In this document: positions 5,738 through 6,801 of the stretch, one piece after another
How positions within the stretch are numbered: position 1 is the stretch's first letter
How the letters are laid out: every line of letters begins with the position of its first letter
Source: Desulfobacterales bacterium
Lineage (GTDB): Bacteria; Desulfobacterota; Desulfobacteria; Desulfobacterales; JAUCGF01
Length of the DNA stretch: 6,801 bases
Assembly (NCBI GenBank): GCA_029940345.1
Contig: JAOZRC010000295.1
Coordinates: 1-6,801, forward strand
Direction of reading: 5' to 3'
Program-made: the position numbers and the translations under genes
The notes under the pieces: model-generated
Seen by the model: only the letters and a program-made list of their open reading frames with translations
What the model was told of the DNA's origin: nothing
Databases searched by the model: none

Positions 5738-6801
5738 ATGCACAAAATTAAAATTGCCATTGTAGGTATGGGTAATTGCGCCAGTTCTCTAATCCAGGGA
5801 ATTCATTATTATAAGGACAAAAACCAGGATGATGCTATCGGTCTGATGCACTGGGAAATAGGCGGATTCCGACCCATGGACATTGAAGTTGTTGCCGCAT
5901 TTGATGTTGATAAACGTAAAGTTGGGCTGGATGTCAGTGATGCCATTTTGGCGCCTCCGAACTGCACAACTATATTTTGTTCTGATATCCCCAAAACTGA
6001 TACGATTGTTAAGATGGGTAAAATTTTGGATGGCGTCTCTCAACACATGCAAGATTATTCTGACAAACGGACCTTTCTGCTTGCTGATCATCCGGAACCG
6101 TCAAAAGATGAAATCGTTACTGTTTTGCAGAATTCAGGCGCTGAAATTCTAATGAACTATCTTCCTGTAGGTTCCGAAGAAGCCTCCCGCCTTTATGCTG
6201 AATGCGCCCTGGAAGCCGGTATGGCTTTTGTCAATAATATTCCGGTATTCATTGCAAGCGATGCGGACTGGGCTGGACGGTTTGAAGAAAAGAATCTTCC
6301 GATCATTGGTGACGACATTAAAGCGCAATTGGGCGCCACAATTACGCATCGCGCGCTGACAGACCTGTTTAATAAACGGGGGGTAAAACTTGAACGCACG
6401 TATCAACTGAACACGGGCGGCAACACAGATTTTTTGAACATGCTTAACCAAACCCGGCTGGCTTCCAAGAAAGAATCCAAGACCGAAGCGGTGCAGGCTG
6501 TTGCGGCTGAACGCCTTGATGATGAGAACATTCATATCGGTCCGAGCGATTATGTCGCCTGGCAGAAAGACAACAAGGTCTGTTTCATACGCATGGAAGG
6601 CAAACTGTTCGGTGATATCCCGATGAATCTTGAACTGCGGCTTTCCGTGGAAGATTCACCCAACTCGGCAGGTGTGGCGATTGATTCCATCCGCTGCGCC
6701 AAACTCGCGTTGGAACGCGGGCAAGGCGGTGTCCTGACCGCGCCTTCCGCCTATTTTTGCAAACATCCGCCTGAACAATTCACCGATGATGAAGCGTTTG
6801 C
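5738..6801 (+). CDS. ino1: myo-inositol-1-phosphate synthase (L-myo-inositol-3-phosphate-forming), 3' end cut by window
   Basis: 354 complete codons are present and no stop is reached. By comparison with actinobacterial Ino1 (about 367 residues), only some 10-20 residues should be missing. The enzyme converts glucose-6-phosphate to inositol phosphate in an NAD-dependent oxidation, aldol cyclisation and reduction. Visible landmarks: NAD-binding VGMGNCASSL (9-18), AAFDVDKRKVG (53-63), YLPVGSEEA (141-149), FVNNIPVFIASD (164-175), GDDIKAQLGATITHR (191-205), QLNTGGNTDFLNM (223-235), lysines 244, 245 and 248 in the catalytic SKKESKT stretch, HIGPSDYVAW (266-275) and EDSPNSAGV (305-313). It closely resembles the short actinobacterial/archaeal class, not the 500-residue eukaryotic class. 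In bacteria the product is used for phosphatidylinositol-type lipids, inositol thiols or osmolytes; which applies here cannot be told. It is transcribed away from the GOGAT operon. Confidence 0.96.
   Translation, partial: MHKIKIAIVGMGNCASSLIQGIHYYKDKNQDDAIGLMHWEIGGFRPMDIEVVAAFDVDKRKVGLDVSDAILAPPNCTTIFCSDIPKTDTIVKMGKILDGVSQHMQDYSDKRTFLLADHPEPSKDEIVTVLQNSGAEILMNYLPVGSEEASRLYAECALEAGMAFVNNIPVFIASDADWAGRFEEKNLPIIGDDIKAQLGATITHRALTDLFNKRGVKLERTYQLNTGGNTDFLNMLNQTRLASKKESKTEAVQAVAAERLDDENIHIGPSDYVAWQKDNKVCFIRMEGKLFGDIPMNLELRLSVEDSPNSAGVAIDSIRCAKLALERGQGGVLTAPSAYFCKHPPEQFTDDEAF

Noticed and set aside
6149..6535. Minus-strand open frame of 128 codons
   Set aside because: It is antisense to ino1, whose motifs are continuous through the region; no own motif or ribosome binding site was seen.

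Overview
The window is bacterial-looking DNA of moderate G+C. It holds two divergent transcription units separated by about 490 bp. The left unit, on the minus strand, is a three-gene operon for a split ('archaeal-type') glutamate synthase (GOGAT). The right unit, on the plus strand, is an almost complete myo-inositol-1-phosphate synthase gene that runs off the window end. The abundance of [4Fe-4S] cysteine motifs and the split GOGAT suggest an anaerobic bacterium. The phylum cannot be fixed from this window; Desulfobacterota, Omnitrophota or PVC-type lineages are guesses only.

Layout. 1-135: a REP-like inverted repeat (9-97) beyond the operon's 3' end, which also resembles an intrinsic terminator for it. 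136-2469 (minus): a fusion of the GltB C-terminal GXGXG domain, a GltD-like FAD/NAD(P)H oxidoreductase and a C-terminal 2x[4Fe-4S] ferredoxin domain. 2470-2520: an intercistronic gap filled by a short heptamer repeat. 2521-4155 (minus): the FMN-binding glutamate synthase subunit with two N-terminal [4Fe-4S] motifs. 4119-5249 (minus): the class II glutamine amidotransferase subunit, overlapping the next gene by 37 bp. 5250-5737: the divergent intergenic region, with a 142-bp foldback element (5291-5432), an ATTATAAT motif that reads as a -10 box on both strands, and an orphan open frame. 5738-6801 (plus): ino1, cut by the window end.

How the genes work together. Read in the direction of transcription, the operon gives the glutaminase, then the FMN synthase core, then GXGXG plus the electron-input module. 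This is the same domain order as in the single large GltB chain followed by GltD. Glutamine is hydrolysed by the amidotransferase subunit, and ammonia passes to the FMN site, where 2-oxoglutarate is aminated and reduced to glutamate. Electrons come from NAD(P)H through the FAD module and the Fe-S clusters, or possibly from reduced ferredoxin. The inositol phosphate synthase uses glucose-6-phosphate and has no direct metabolic link to the operon.

The most distinctive non-coding observation is that the operon is bracketed by two sequence-unrelated REPIN-like elements. Each is a pair of short hairpins in inverted orientation. In the upstream one, the two hairpins differ by a compensatory T-A to C-G pair change. 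No previously undescribed protein system is evident.
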